A DNA stretch of 64,000 nt from Flavobacterium paronense (GTDB lineage Bacteria > Bacteroidota > Bacteroidia > Flavobacteriales > Flavobacteriaceae). The notes below the pieces were generated by a model. The model was not told the origin of the DNA, searched no databases, and saw only the letters and a list, made by a program, of their open reading frames with translations. Positions 40,201 through 45,869 of the stretch are shown piece after piece (within the stretch, counting starts at the first letter, position 1; each line of letters begins with the position of its first letter). Location: positions 806,001 through 870,000 of the forward strand of contig NZ_JAUFQN010000019.1 of the NCBI RefSeq assembly GCF_030409795.1, given 5' to 3'. The position numbers and the translations under genes are program-made.

Positions 40201-41436
40201 TATGCTCCTGTTACTTTTGGCAGTTATGCAATACCAAAATCTCAGTTGTCTACGTGTCCAACTACACTTACAGGTGTATCAGGAAGTCTTTCGGCTAATG
40301 TAGGCTTTAATGCCACAGATTATTCGTTCCGTATCCGCTTGACAAGTGATAATGGTCCTAGTCCGACGTATTACTATATTAATAATTCGGCCTCTAGATT
40401 TGTTAACAGCAATTCTTTTGAAGGATTCCAATTGCAGTATGGAGCGAGCTACCAGGTATCCGTAAATTATCGTTTATTGAATAATGGAGTTCAGGAATCA
40501 TCAGGTTGGGGATCAGATTGTACGGTAACTACACCTTCTATTCCGGTTATTGGATTGAGTGGCCCACTTTGTGGTTCAGAAGTTGCGTCTCTTGGTGCGA
40601 GTATTTCAGCTTATACAGCAACATATGCAGACAGATATCAGTTCCGTATTCGTTTAACTAGTGATAATGGACCAACACCTACTTATTATACTACAACTGA
40701 ATTGCTAACCCGTTTTTCACAATTGAATGCTTTCCAGGGAATCATTTTTCAGTACAATACTTCTTATTCTGTTTCGGTTAGATACCGTCTTAGCGGAAGT
40801 TTAGTGTGGTCTGATTATGGAACTGAATGTATTTTATTTACACCAAATTACCCTACTGTTCAGATAGTTTGTAATTCCGGAATTACTGGTTTGACACAAT
40901 CTATTACTTATAATACATTTGGTTCGGCTACCGGCTATAAAATTAAGTTAGAGGAGATTGACAGTAATAATGATATTATTCCAGGTACTGTTCAATACGC
41001 ATATCGTCCATCTAACATCTTTAACTTTACGTTGAGTTTGTTTACGACGTATCCACCAACGGTAGGTAAAAGGTATAATGCAAGCGTATTGGTATTGCTC
41101 AATGGTATTCCGGAAGTAGATGCTTACGGACGTATTTGTACTATTGAAACAGTAGCACAAGGCTTACGTCCTACGGCAGCCATAAAACAAACGTTTAAAG
41201 CCACAGCGTATCCGAATCCGTTTGCTAATAACTTTATGTTAGATGTTAAAACGTCTAGTCAATCGGCAGTGAACTTGAAAGTTTACGATATGATTGGTCG
41301 TTTGATAGAACAACGTGAAGTTAGGGTATCTGATTTAGAAACAGCAACACTTGGAGACAGATATCCTAGTGGTGTTTACAATGTAGTTGTTTCGCAAGAA
41401 GATGATGTACAAACGGTACGTGTTGTAAAACGTTAA
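31228..41436 (+). CDS. Giant T9SS type A surface protein, mosaic of IPT/TIG, lamin-tail and Cys-rich repeats (3402 aa)
   Basis: Largest gene in the window; adhesin-like, function unknown. The signal peptide is residues 1-31 (cleavage WG before Gln32). Residues about 33-285 resemble a LamG/jelly-roll fold. An IPT/TIG-like domain (PTVSSISPTSVAAG) and Ig-like domains follow, then a second jelly-roll-like unit (VTFRLYPYGGASSGNFRIDD), long strand-repeat regions, and Cys-bearing Ig/PKD-like units. A lamin-tail domain is visible from about residue 2107 (VISQVYGGGG, NDFIELYNPT, AGWSVQQASG, GYYLVQGAGG). Three 87-89-residue Cys-rich repeats related to those in the gene at 2214 come next, then a MopE-type segment, the shared module and a type A sorting domain. 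From the end of the Cys-rich repeats to the stop codon the distance is 2004 nt in both this gene and the gene at 2214. Confidence 0.92.
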   Translation: MKNTLLFRKSNALLFWSLAFLFLLNTQVSWGQTTVFSDDFSANTSATYVTSGAINTTNWSVTRSGVDWGARRNVSTTDRLELTNDVSVSGNADGWAFASIPVSNFSSPYNSTPSSNVGDVTWTFNMRQIRATPAGFSAVASYGMAVVLGGTSTSANTTGTGYAVTMGASGFLRLVSYNNGLQGTQASIIAGSTNVGTNYYSIRVVYTPSTNTWQLFARSDGASAFTDPTTGTALTQVGSGTVNSTFTSTSLTNFGVYWQGSTAANQTSFFDNVKVTVTPPTPTVSSISPTSVAAGSPQFSLNVTGTNFVSGLSTVTWGGSNRTTTFNSATSLTATIPATDVASTGTALVGVTTTGAAASSGTQTFTISAANAPTKLVITNVSPDTPSKNTSFSVTVQAQDASNNPQVVGGSGITVNLAKTTGTGTLSGTASGTIASNANSITFTGLTYNVAETGVVLTASDGTTSLTSGTTTFNVLESATYLTIENVPTVGSPATNLTSFTVSARRPDASIDANYSGNITISKASGPGTISGTLTKTPVNGVATFNDIQFNTAGVYTISAAAPSPSLTGVTSGAISISESLATYPFTSNLAATGVNANATATNVAPTVITGAISSGYYNTSATWGTVINTGQYIEFNITPNTGYLLSLTTLNFNALSTSAGATNFVIRSSIDGYSSNLGIGEYTLARLSAAPVAPTYAFSIAFGGSFTNLTGGVTFRLYPYGGASSGNFRIDDLTYLGYMTQNTSPYLSSSVSSLADFGSIAVGSNATGVSFNLSGGNLTTSPITVSAPSTDFQVSLSSGSGYGATVDVTFTPATLASTPVFVRFSPQSGGAKSGNVTFSGGGVTTNLPTVAVSGTGIGSITPSTSTLSLGTTVPVGTNTESSFTVSAANLSPVSGNLTVSVAAPFTVSTSATGGAAGSASVTLPYTAGALSSTTVYVQYNPIAVGSASQTLTISGGGTSATVSVTATSVTSVFYSKSSGNLDSLATWGTGTDGNGTQPASFTSGNATFTIANQTAATIGAAWTVSGTASKVIVTNGVNFTVPSGFAFVGTIDVNDGGTLTLQNTTIPTFGTLATTSTVDYASASSQTISAANYGNLSNSGNGARVLASSGTIGIAGTNTPTTGARTITGSTVNYNGTTPQIVAATTYNNLTVSNPAGSTTGGYITVNRTLLVSENLTIASFDNLTLSGTNTLLNVAANKTVTVNGKLINQASALAITSISSTTTTATVTTSTAHGLAVGQRVLINGNGTANYNISTPVTILTVPNANTFTYAISSFNGSGTGGVASVYPFTTTTGSVITFPSSSSTYIHAQNGGYILNSAFTTGVTYNNASTIVVTGITSTIAFLPTSCPNVIWDSAGQTHQSNFISATPVTINGYLRILSTGTGYIAIGQAATPRVLNVTGNLEIGFGNLYVVGAGTAATANQTINVTGNLNLQSGAASASIINLNAGTTAASTGKGTLNLTGNIIIAEAIETIITETNTNATGNLVFNGSSAQTVYTSFFPLVVGADVTINNAAGLTLNTDMSVGGALTFTAGKITTGSNKVIANGTVSGGGTGWVIGNLQKPITATGARVFEIGGASFYRPVNLNVGTLTTPGTLMASVSQADGNQPNLGTSTLNSAKTVKRYFTLTSGGGLAMNYDAVFNYINQLPTTEVDVPTAANTANFIVGNYNGGWNYPTVGTKTTTSTQATGISTFGDFVIGQQLNPTITTSPNSFTGLTYVEGSGPSAESGTFSITASDLSPASGNITLTPSSNIEVYDGSAWQSTAFTVGYSGGVLSTTSIYKVRLKAGLTAGSFSSESVGLSGGGTSATVNVSGSVTSLSSPICALSTAVAPGADQTRCQGFTADTLTATITAAGTTGSPSYSYQWYYNTTNDNTTFTNLVGTGATFVPPTTGSEGTRYYFCVGYSNNVECGPQTATTSSLASATVKVIVNASPVGAVSIAETSGTTNNDGTICNGASVTLTASGGSSYLWSTTATTAAITVSPATTTSYTVTVTNAANCSVDVASTITVNALPTTPTITPSGTVALCLGETTTLTSSASPNTYQWSNSGTTQAITSVGAGTYTVRVTDTNGCQSAASAATTVTVASALVPGAVAAFSSAPNTGTTVVISQVYGGGGLTSATYKNDFIELYNPTASAQSLAGWSVQQASGTGNSWTVTNLSGSIPAGGYYLVQGAGGATGATLPTADATGTFNMSATATKVVLASTTVAYGVTCPSTSVIDFFGVGSTTNCSEGTVATALSGNVLSYQRKNSGCTDSGNNNNDFTNNTTASARNSGSPTNSCAVLLETICSTVTPSAMTVAAASGSTGPYTYQWYKNDSLTTAPSGSTVPVGWTAVGSPGLSYTSGTLSQDTTFACYVTATGCGSGTSAWASGYRQVKVNAVPSQTITALSSTVCANSTGNTASVPVTAGATYNWTISGGTITAGQTGSTVTYTAGTGSSLTLNCVVTSSAGCASAGAQNTSVTVDAPAAPTGALTIVNSTCASACTVSGGSIAIGDVSANGGGTLEYSTDAGVTWSSTLPTYAAPQTIIASVVNGSGCRSASFQVGTTVAGVCTTPAAPTGSLAITDSTCASACTVTGGSIAIGTVSGTGGTLEYSTDNGVTWGSLPSYAAPQTIIASVINASGCRSLTTSVGATVAGTCTTPAAPTGSLAITDSTCASACTVTGGSIAIGTVSGTGGTLEYSTDNGVIWGSLPTYAAPQTIIASVINSGGCRSGNTTVGATIAGTCTTPATPTISAGGPTTFCSGGSVLLTSSAGSGYLWSNGATTISTSVTTSGNYTVQVRNASGCLSLASDPTTVTVTAQPEWFADVDNDGYSSSLAASIFSCTQPSGYKLASQLVNGGVGSLGTDCVDIPSDLSVNPLNVLPVNINPGRSEVCYNNVDDNCNGTKSEGCAAVPVTVVNGSPASFSSFSCSFYTYPGATTIGYQIEIERFANGVSAGPAVTLPIQTSRFFSIPVNMRVYTTDTTLTTYKIRASAVINGEVVGYSYAPVTFGSYAIPKSQLSTCPTTLTGVSGSLSANVGFNATDYSFRIRLTSDNGPSPTYYYINNSASRFVNSNSFEGFQLQYGASYQVSVNYRLLNNGVQESSGWGSDCTVTTPSIPVIGLSGPLCGSEVASLGASISAYTATYADRYQFRIRLTSDNGPTPTYYTTTELLTRFSQLNAFQGIIFQYNTSYSVSVRYRLSGSLVWSDYGTECILFTPNYPTVQIVCNSGITGLTQSITYNTFGSATGYKIKLEEIDSNNDIIPGTVQYAYRPSNIFNFTLSLFTTYPPTVGKRYNASVLVLLNGIPEVDAYGRICTIETVAQGLRPTAAIKQTFKATAYPNPFANNFMLDVKTSSQSAVNLKVYDMIGRLIEQREVRVSDLETATLGDRYPSGVYNVVVSQEDDVQTVRVVKR
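38644..39432 (+). repeat. Three tandem 261/267-bp Cys-rich coding repeats
   Basis: Units start at 38644, 38911 and 39172. They encode the same APTG(A/S)L..STCASACTV repeat family as 5481-6809, here three copies instead of five. Confidence 0.9.
39784..41436 (+). repeat. Shared 3' module, copy 5 (1653 bp)
   Basis: Same length as copies 2-4. Distinguishing residues include NPGRSEVC, RLTSDNGPTP, SDYGTECILF, SGITGL, SNIF, YDMIGR and GDRYPS. This combination mixes features of copies 2, 3 and 4. Confidence 0.95.
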
Positions 41437-41473
41437 CGGTTTTCAGTTATCCGTTTTCTGTTAACTGTTTATG

Positions 41474-41507
41474 AAAAGACCTTCGAGTAATCGAGGGTCT
41501 TTTTTTT
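41474..41507 (+). terminator. Terminator after copy 5
   Basis: GACCTTCGA...TCGAGGGTC hairpin with an A tract before it and a T tract to 41507. Same family as those at 1669 and 8887. Confidence 0.85.
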
Positions 41508-41570
41508 GATTGTCTAAAAATAATCTAGAGAGCTAAAAAAGCCAACAACACCGTAACCATAATTTGGTTA

Positions 41571-41630
41571 AAAACAGAAAACAGAAAACAGAAAATGGAT
41601 AACCAATAACTGTCAACTGATAACCGAAAA
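41571..41630 (-). repeat. Inverted-orientation block of the GTTATC/GTTTTC heptamer repeat
   Basis: Read on the minus strand, this block is CGGTTATCAGTTGACAGTTA followed by GGTTATCC and repeats of TTTTCTG. It is the same family as the plus-strand blocks at 1618-1660, 8814-8881, 30977-31037 and 41437-41470. Confidence 0.7.
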
Positions 41631-42021
41631 TATAAATATGAAATTGCTATTTTTTTTAATTATTTATTAAAGATGAATTGGTAATTACCTATAATAAATG
41701 CCAAATACATTATTTTATTTTTAAAATGTTTGTTAAATTAGTAAATAGTTACCATTACATTAACACAACATGTCGTCTTTATTTTTACAATAAAATTTTT
41801 AAAAAGCCTTGTTTATCAGTCGTTAGACAGTGAAAACCCTCTATTCATCAATTAAATTAGTGTTGATCCATGTAAACGTTTTTTTGTATAGTTATTATAT
41901 ACTTCTAATATTATGTTAAGAAATATAACTTTCTTAATTTTCAAAGTTCGAATTTATCTCCATAATGCAAAATTAATTTATAGAGACAATTAGCTAAAGT
42001 TTACCCACTAAATATACAATC

Positions 42022-44397
42022 ATGAAGTTATTTTTATTTTCAATATTTTTGTCACTATCCTCGTTTTTTGTAAATGCGCAAGTTGGAATTGTTACAATTA
42101 CGCCGGCTGCAACATTAGATGTCACAGCTGTAAATCCAACAGGAGCTTCAACAACTGTTGATGGGATGTTAATTCCAAGAGTTGATAGACAAAGAGCTCA
42201 AAATATGACGGGTTTGGTTACTTCTACAATGATATATGTAAATGACGCAACTACCGGTAATTTTATAACTCCTGCCAAGGCAATTAATATTACTTCAACA
42301 GGTTTCTTTTTTTATGACGGTGCTGTTTGGCAAAAATTAACTACAGGTTCTGCTGGTTGGCTTACCACAGGAAATTCCGGATTATCCGGAACAACAAATT
42401 TTTTAGGGACAACAGACGGTGTTGATGTTGCCTTTAGAAGAAGTAATGCTGCTGCAGGGAAAATAGGTGCTACGAGTACTTCTTTTGGATTAGGAGCCCT
42501 AACTGCTGGGGTAGCAACTACAAGTACCGCTTTTGGAACTAATTCTTTAACCGCTAATACGGGAAATGCTAATACTGCTGTTGGAAATACCGCTTTATTC
42601 ACTAATACCACTGGAACTGATAATACTGCCGTTGGTAATTTAGCATTAGCTGCAAATAGTACTGGAATATACAATACCGCTATAGGCTCTCAATCATTGC
42701 GTTTTAATACAGCAAGTGGTCAAACTGGCGTTGGATATGGTGCTTTGTACAATAACACATCGGGAATAGATAACGCTGCATTGGGATATTTATCTATGTT
42801 AAATAATGCTACAGGAGCAGATAACACCGCATTGGGATATAATTCCATGTTAACTAACACTGCCGGAAGTAATAATACATCTGTTGGTTCTCAATCTTTA
42901 TATTATAATACAGCAAGCAACCAAACTGCTATTGGATATGGTGCTTTATATTCAAATTCAACTGGTTCAGGAAATACAGCAGTAGGTAGATCCTCATTAC
43001 TACTCAACAGTACTGGTTCGAGTAATACAGCCCTTGGGACATTTGCTCTTGGGGCTAATACTACGGCAACAGGTAATACAGCTGTCGGGGCAAGTGCTTT
43101 GGCATCTAATACAACTGCACCAGGTAATACAGCAGTTGGTTATAATGCCTTGCTGGCTAATACTGCTGTAAATAACACAGCAGTTGGTACAGCTGCTTTG
43201 GGATCTAATACAACGAGTCTAAATAATGTTGCTGTTGGCTATAACGCATTGATTACACATACAACTGGTGTGGGGAATAATACAGCTGTTGGGAGTGAGG
43301 CTTTATTGAATTCTAACGGGGGTATTGAAAATACAGCAATAGGTAGAAATGCTTTGCGATCAAGTATTACTACTGCATCATGGAATACAGCTGTTGGAAG
43401 CAATGCACTTAAATCAATAAATGATGCTGCAGCCCAAAATAATGTTGCTTTAGGTTATAATGCAATGGAAAATTCAGCAGGAAATGTAAACCAATGCGTG
43501 GCAATTGGTTCTTTAGCTGCAAGAAATAGTACTGGTAATAATTGCACTTCTGTTGGCTTTAAGGCATTAGGTTGTGAAGGTGGTGCTAGTACTGGCATAG
43601 ACAATGTAGCTGTTGGAAATCAATCTTTGAGGTTAAATACTAGTGGGTTTCAAAATGTTGGTATTGGTAGTTATTCACTAGAATTTAATTCATCTGGAAC
43701 TAATAATACAGCCGTTGGTCATTTAGCAGGTAGAGGTAATAGTATTGGTTCTAACAACACCTATGTTGGGTTGCAGGCAGGTAGTGCTTCATCTGGGTCG
43801 AGTAACACTTTTGTTGGATATCAAGCCGGTAATGTTTCGTCAGGAAATAGTGTAGCTATAGGAAATCTGGCAGGTTCAGCTGATAATACCTCTAATAAAT
43901 TATATATTTCAAATTCGGCAACAACAGCTGTCACCTCGTTAATTTATGGTGAATTTAGTCCAGCGCGAATATTGCGAACTAACAGCACTTTTCAAATTGG
44001 TGATCCTGCAGGAACGGGTTATCAATTTCCGATTGCCAGAGGAACTGTTGGGCAGGTATTACAAACTAATGGATCAGGAGTTATTTCATGGGCAGACCCT
44101 AATGTTAAATCCTATTTATATACAGGAGCTACCATAGGAACTTATAATGTTTTGCTAACGGATTATACTATAAGGGTATGGAATAATCTTACGACTGTTA
44201 ATCTTCCAAGTGCACCTGCTAATCTGGGTAAAATTTTTATAATTATAGGGAGTAATGGTATTGCTACAAAAAACCTTACTTCAAGTGCAGGAGGAATTTA
44301 TGACGATGTAACCAATTCAACTATAACAACAATTAATGCTAATCAAAGATACATGGTACAAAGCGATGGAACAGATTGGATTGTTATTGGCAACTAG
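42022..44397 (+). CDS. Secreted protein with YadA-head-type repeats (791 aa)
   Basis: The signal peptide is residues 1-19 (SSFFVNA before Gln20). Residues 20-115 form a conserved N-terminal region (TLDVTA, GMLIPRV, FFFYDGAVWQKL) common in Bacteroidota repeat proteins. Residues about 154-620 carry some 27 tandem units of about 17 residues of the form NTAVGxxALxxNTTG, the left-handed beta-roll repeat known from heads of trimeric autotransporters. The C-terminus (GTVGQVLQTNGSGVISWAD, then a strand-rich segment ending DWIVIGN) resembles phage-tail-fibre or other Bacteroidota stalk-type ends. There is no YadA-type membrane anchor and no T9SS sorting domain, so how it is retained or exported past the periplasm is not visible. 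It may trimerise like its structural relatives; that is inference. It lies between the adhesin array and the polysaccharide locus. Confidence 0.88.
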   Translation: MKLFLFSIFLSLSSFFVNAQVGIVTITPAATLDVTAVNPTGASTTVDGMLIPRVDRQRAQNMTGLVTSTMIYVNDATTGNFITPAKAINITSTGFFFYDGAVWQKLTTGSAGWLTTGNSGLSGTTNFLGTTDGVDVAFRRSNAAAGKIGATSTSFGLGALTAGVATTSTAFGTNSLTANTGNANTAVGNTALFTNTTGTDNTAVGNLALAANSTGIYNTAIGSQSLRFNTASGQTGVGYGALYNNTSGIDNAALGYLSMLNNATGADNTALGYNSMLTNTAGSNNTSVGSQSLYYNTASNQTAIGYGALYSNSTGSGNTAVGRSSLLLNSTGSSNTALGTFALGANTTATGNTAVGASALASNTTAPGNTAVGYNALLANTAVNNTAVGTAALGSNTTSLNNVAVGYNALITHTTGVGNNTAVGSEALLNSNGGIENTAIGRNALRSSITTASWNTAVGSNALKSINDAAAQNNVALGYNAMENSAGNVNQCVAIGSLAARNSTGNNCTSVGFKALGCEGGASTGIDNVAVGNQSLRLNTSGFQNVGIGSYSLEFNSSGTNNTAVGHLAGRGNSIGSNNTYVGLQAGSASSGSSNTFVGYQAGNVSSGNSVAIGNLAGSADNTSNKLYISNSATTAVTSLIYGEFSPARILRTNSTFQIGDPAGTGYQFPIARGTVGQVLQTNGSGVISWADPNVKSYLYTGATIGTYNVLLTDYTIRVWNNLTTVNLPSAPANLGKIFIIIGSNGIATKNLTSSAGGIYDDVTNSTITTINANQRYMVQSDGTDWIVIGN
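42481..43890 (+). repeat. About 27 tandem ~51-bp YadA-head-type coding repeats
   Basis: Degenerate units of 16-20 codons, each with an (A/S/G)(V/I/L/F)G core followed by a (S/A)L motif. Diverged at DNA level, so not an obvious slippage tract. Confidence 0.85.
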
Positions 44398-44700
44398 ATA
44401 AATACTTTTTAACAATAGATCTTATTATTTCAGTCTTTTTTTCATTTCACAAAAACTCTTCCGAGGTATTGGTTTAACTCAAGTCCAAATTGAGATAAAA
44501 TAAATGGATGTTTTTAATAATTTGATTTCAAGAGTTATTACCCAATAACTACCCAATATTTTCTGAAGTAATTACTACATGATTGCTATATTTTTAGCAG
44601 TGAAACCTATTATTTTTTCATTCAAAAGTTATTAATTATTTGTTGTTTTTGAATTTAAAGTAGTACTATTGTTTTTATAATTATAAATATAACTTCAACA
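44398..44700. other. Intergenic region, 303 bp
   Basis: AT-rich. No terminator recognised after the upstream gene and no small gene seen. A promoter candidate lies at 44639-44671. Confidence 0.5.
44639..44671 (+). promoter_or_regulatory. Candidate promoter of the polysaccharide locus regulators
   Basis: TTTG at 44639-44642, a 21-nt spacer, then TACTATTG at 44664-44671 (one mismatch to TAnnTTTG). The leader to the ATG at 44701 would be about 23 nt. Confidence 0.4.
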
Positions 44701-45159
44701 ATGGCTTGGTATGCTTTATATACAAATCCGAGACAAGAAAAGAAAGTAGCTGCTAAATTGCAACAAATTGGTTTTGAGGTTTACTGTCCCTTAATTATTC
44801 AAGTTCGGCAATGGTCAGACCGCAAGAAAAAGGTGGAAGTTCCTCTATTACCTTCTTATGTATTTGTTAAAGTTGAACCCAAAGAGAGAGACAAAGTTTT
44901 TCAGGTTTCGGGTGTTGTTCGATACCTTTATTGGCTTGGGAAACCTGCTTTAATAAGAGACGAAGAGATAGCACTTATGCAAAATTGGTTGCAAGGTACA
45001 GTAGCTTCTTTTGAAGTTAATAGTATCCAGCCAGGCGATAATTATGAAATTCCTTCAGGTCCTTTTGGTGGAAAAAAAGGAATCGTTGAGAAAATTAGCA
45101 ATACTCAAATTACTATAGTTTTAGAACAGTTGGGAGTTAAAATTACTTTACATAAATAA
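44701..45159 (+). CDS. NusG-like transcription antiterminator (UpxY family)
   Basis: A NusG paralogue of 152 residues. Family members bind RNA polymerase through the NGN domain and let it read through early termination sites in long polysaccharide operons; UpxY proteins do this for Bacteroides capsule loci. Residues 1-95 form the NGN domain (MAWYALYTNPRQEKKV, then PSYVFVKV at 51-58 and VRYLYWLGKPALI at 73-85). Residues about 111-132 are KOW-like (PGDNYEIPSGPFGGKKGIVE). The size fits the specialised short paralogues, not a housekeeping NusG inside a secE-nusG-rplK context. Position at the head of the glycan genes supports a local regulatory role. No separate UpxZ-like inhibitor gene follows. 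Confidence 0.9.
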   Translation: MAWYALYTNPRQEKKVAAKLQQIGFEVYCPLIIQVRQWSDRKKKVEVPLLPSYVFVKVEPKERDKVFQVSGVVRYLYWLGKPALIRDEEIALMQNWLQGTVASFEVNSIQPGDNYEIPSGPFGGKKGIVEKISNTQITIVLEQLGVKITLHK

Positions 45160-45242
45160 TCTTTCAGTTTTTTGAAAATATATTGAAAGAGTTAAGCTAT
45201 TTTTTTAGTTTCTCTTTTTAATAAATTGTAAAATTTCAGATA

Positions 45243-45277
45243 TTTTTAAGAATGTTTAAAAGTAATGAGTACATTTG
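45243..45277 (+). promoter_or_regulatory. Candidate promoter of the winged-helix regulator gene
   Basis: TACATTTG at 45270-45277 fits TAnnTTTG exactly. A T-rich -33 region (TTTTT, 45243-45247) sits 22 nt upstream but lacks the G. The leader to the ATG at 45299 would be about 15 nt. Confidence 0.45.
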
Positions 45278-45298
45278 TTACTCAGTTAATATCTTTTA

Positions 45299-45832
45299 AT
45301 GCTTGAAAATTTAATAACTTCTAAAACTCGATTGCGACTACTTGTCAAGTTTTTTATAAACGTTGCAAACGAGGGTTATTTACGTGGTTTAGCTTCTGAA
45401 ATGAACGAATCAACTAATGCGATTCGAAAAGAGTTAAATAATCTTACCGATGCTGGTTATTTGATTCGTTATGAGGTTGATCAAAAAATCACCTATAAAG
45501 CGAATCAACACAATCCTTTTTTTAGTTTGTTGCAACAGATTGTCAGAAAACATATTGGTCTCGACACCATTATTGAGATGGTCTTAGGACGTATGGGTTC
45601 GGTACATAGGGTGTTTATTATTGGTGATTATGTAAAAGGGATTGATAGCGGTAGAATAGAAGTAGTTTTGGAAGGTACTGATTTGAATGAAGAATATATT
45701 TTGAAATTATCAGATAAGATTGAAAAGGAGATTCATAAAAAAGTCATGTTTTATCTTACTAATAAACATGACGAAAGCGGATTGTTAGTTTTTGAATATC
45801 AATTTTTAAACCAAAAAGTACTTACGACATAA
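45299..45832 (+). CDS. Winged-helix regulator fused to a degenerate nucleotidyltransferase-like domain
   Basis: 177 residues. Residues about 10-70 form a winged helix-turn-helix (RGLASEMNESTNAIRKELNN recognition region, then LTDAGYLIRYEV wing), like ArsR/MarR-type DNA-binding proteins. Residues 98-127 (SVHRVFIIGDYVKGIDSG, then RIEVVL) align with the GS...G...SDIDL core of minimal nucleotidyltransferases, but Ser is Asp110 and the two metal-binding Asp positions are Arg119 and Glu121, so catalysis is unlikely. It may act as a ligand-sensing or dimerisation domain. It sits between the antiterminator and the main operon with its own promoter candidate, which suggests a local repressor or activator. 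The HTH assignment is firm; the second domain is an alignment by eye. Confidence 0.8.
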   Translation: MLENLITSKTRLRLLVKFFINVANEGYLRGLASEMNESTNAIRKELNNLTDAGYLIRYEVDQKITYKANQHNPFFSLLQQIVRKHIGLDTIIEMVLGRMGSVHRVFIIGDYVKGIDSGRIEVVLEGTDLNEEYILKLSDKIEKEIHKKVMFYLTNKHDESGLLVFEYQFLNQKVLTT

Positions 45833-45838
45833 GGTTGG

Positions 45839-45869
45839 TTTGACTAAATTTTATTGTTTTGTTAGTTTG
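45839..45869 (+). promoter_or_regulatory. Candidate promoter and leader of the main glycan operon
   Basis: TTTG at 45839-45842, a 19-nt spacer, then TTAGTTTG at 45862-45869 (one mismatch to TAnnTTTG). The resulting leader of about 100 nt before 45978 contains the GC-rich patch GACTGACGGGGCGAAGCC in otherwise AT-rich sequence, a possible recognition site for the upstream antiterminator. Confidence 0.35.

Larger units (their letters stand above)
41437..42021. other. Intergenic region, 585 bp
   Basis: Holds a short GTTATC-type repeat (about 41437-41470), the terminator at 41474-41507, and a second block of the same repeat in the opposite orientation (41571-41630). The rest is AT-rich, with no gene and no convincing promoter (TAACTTTC at 41936-41943 is one mismatch from a -7 box). 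Confidence 0.6.

Noticed and set aside
1..41436. Assembly artefact as the source of the five module copies
   Set aside because: The copies differ at many scattered sites and have different flanks on both sides, so simple collapse or duplication in assembly does not explain them; long-read confirmation would still be useful.
42481..43890. Trimeric autotransporter (type V secretion)
   Set aside because: The head repeats match, but the C-terminus lacks the YadA anchor barrel, so the full type Vc assignment is not supported.
45160..45200. Terminator between the two regulators (CTTTCA...TGAAAG)
   Set aside because: The stem is only six base pairs with a long AT-rich loop and no T tract directly after it.
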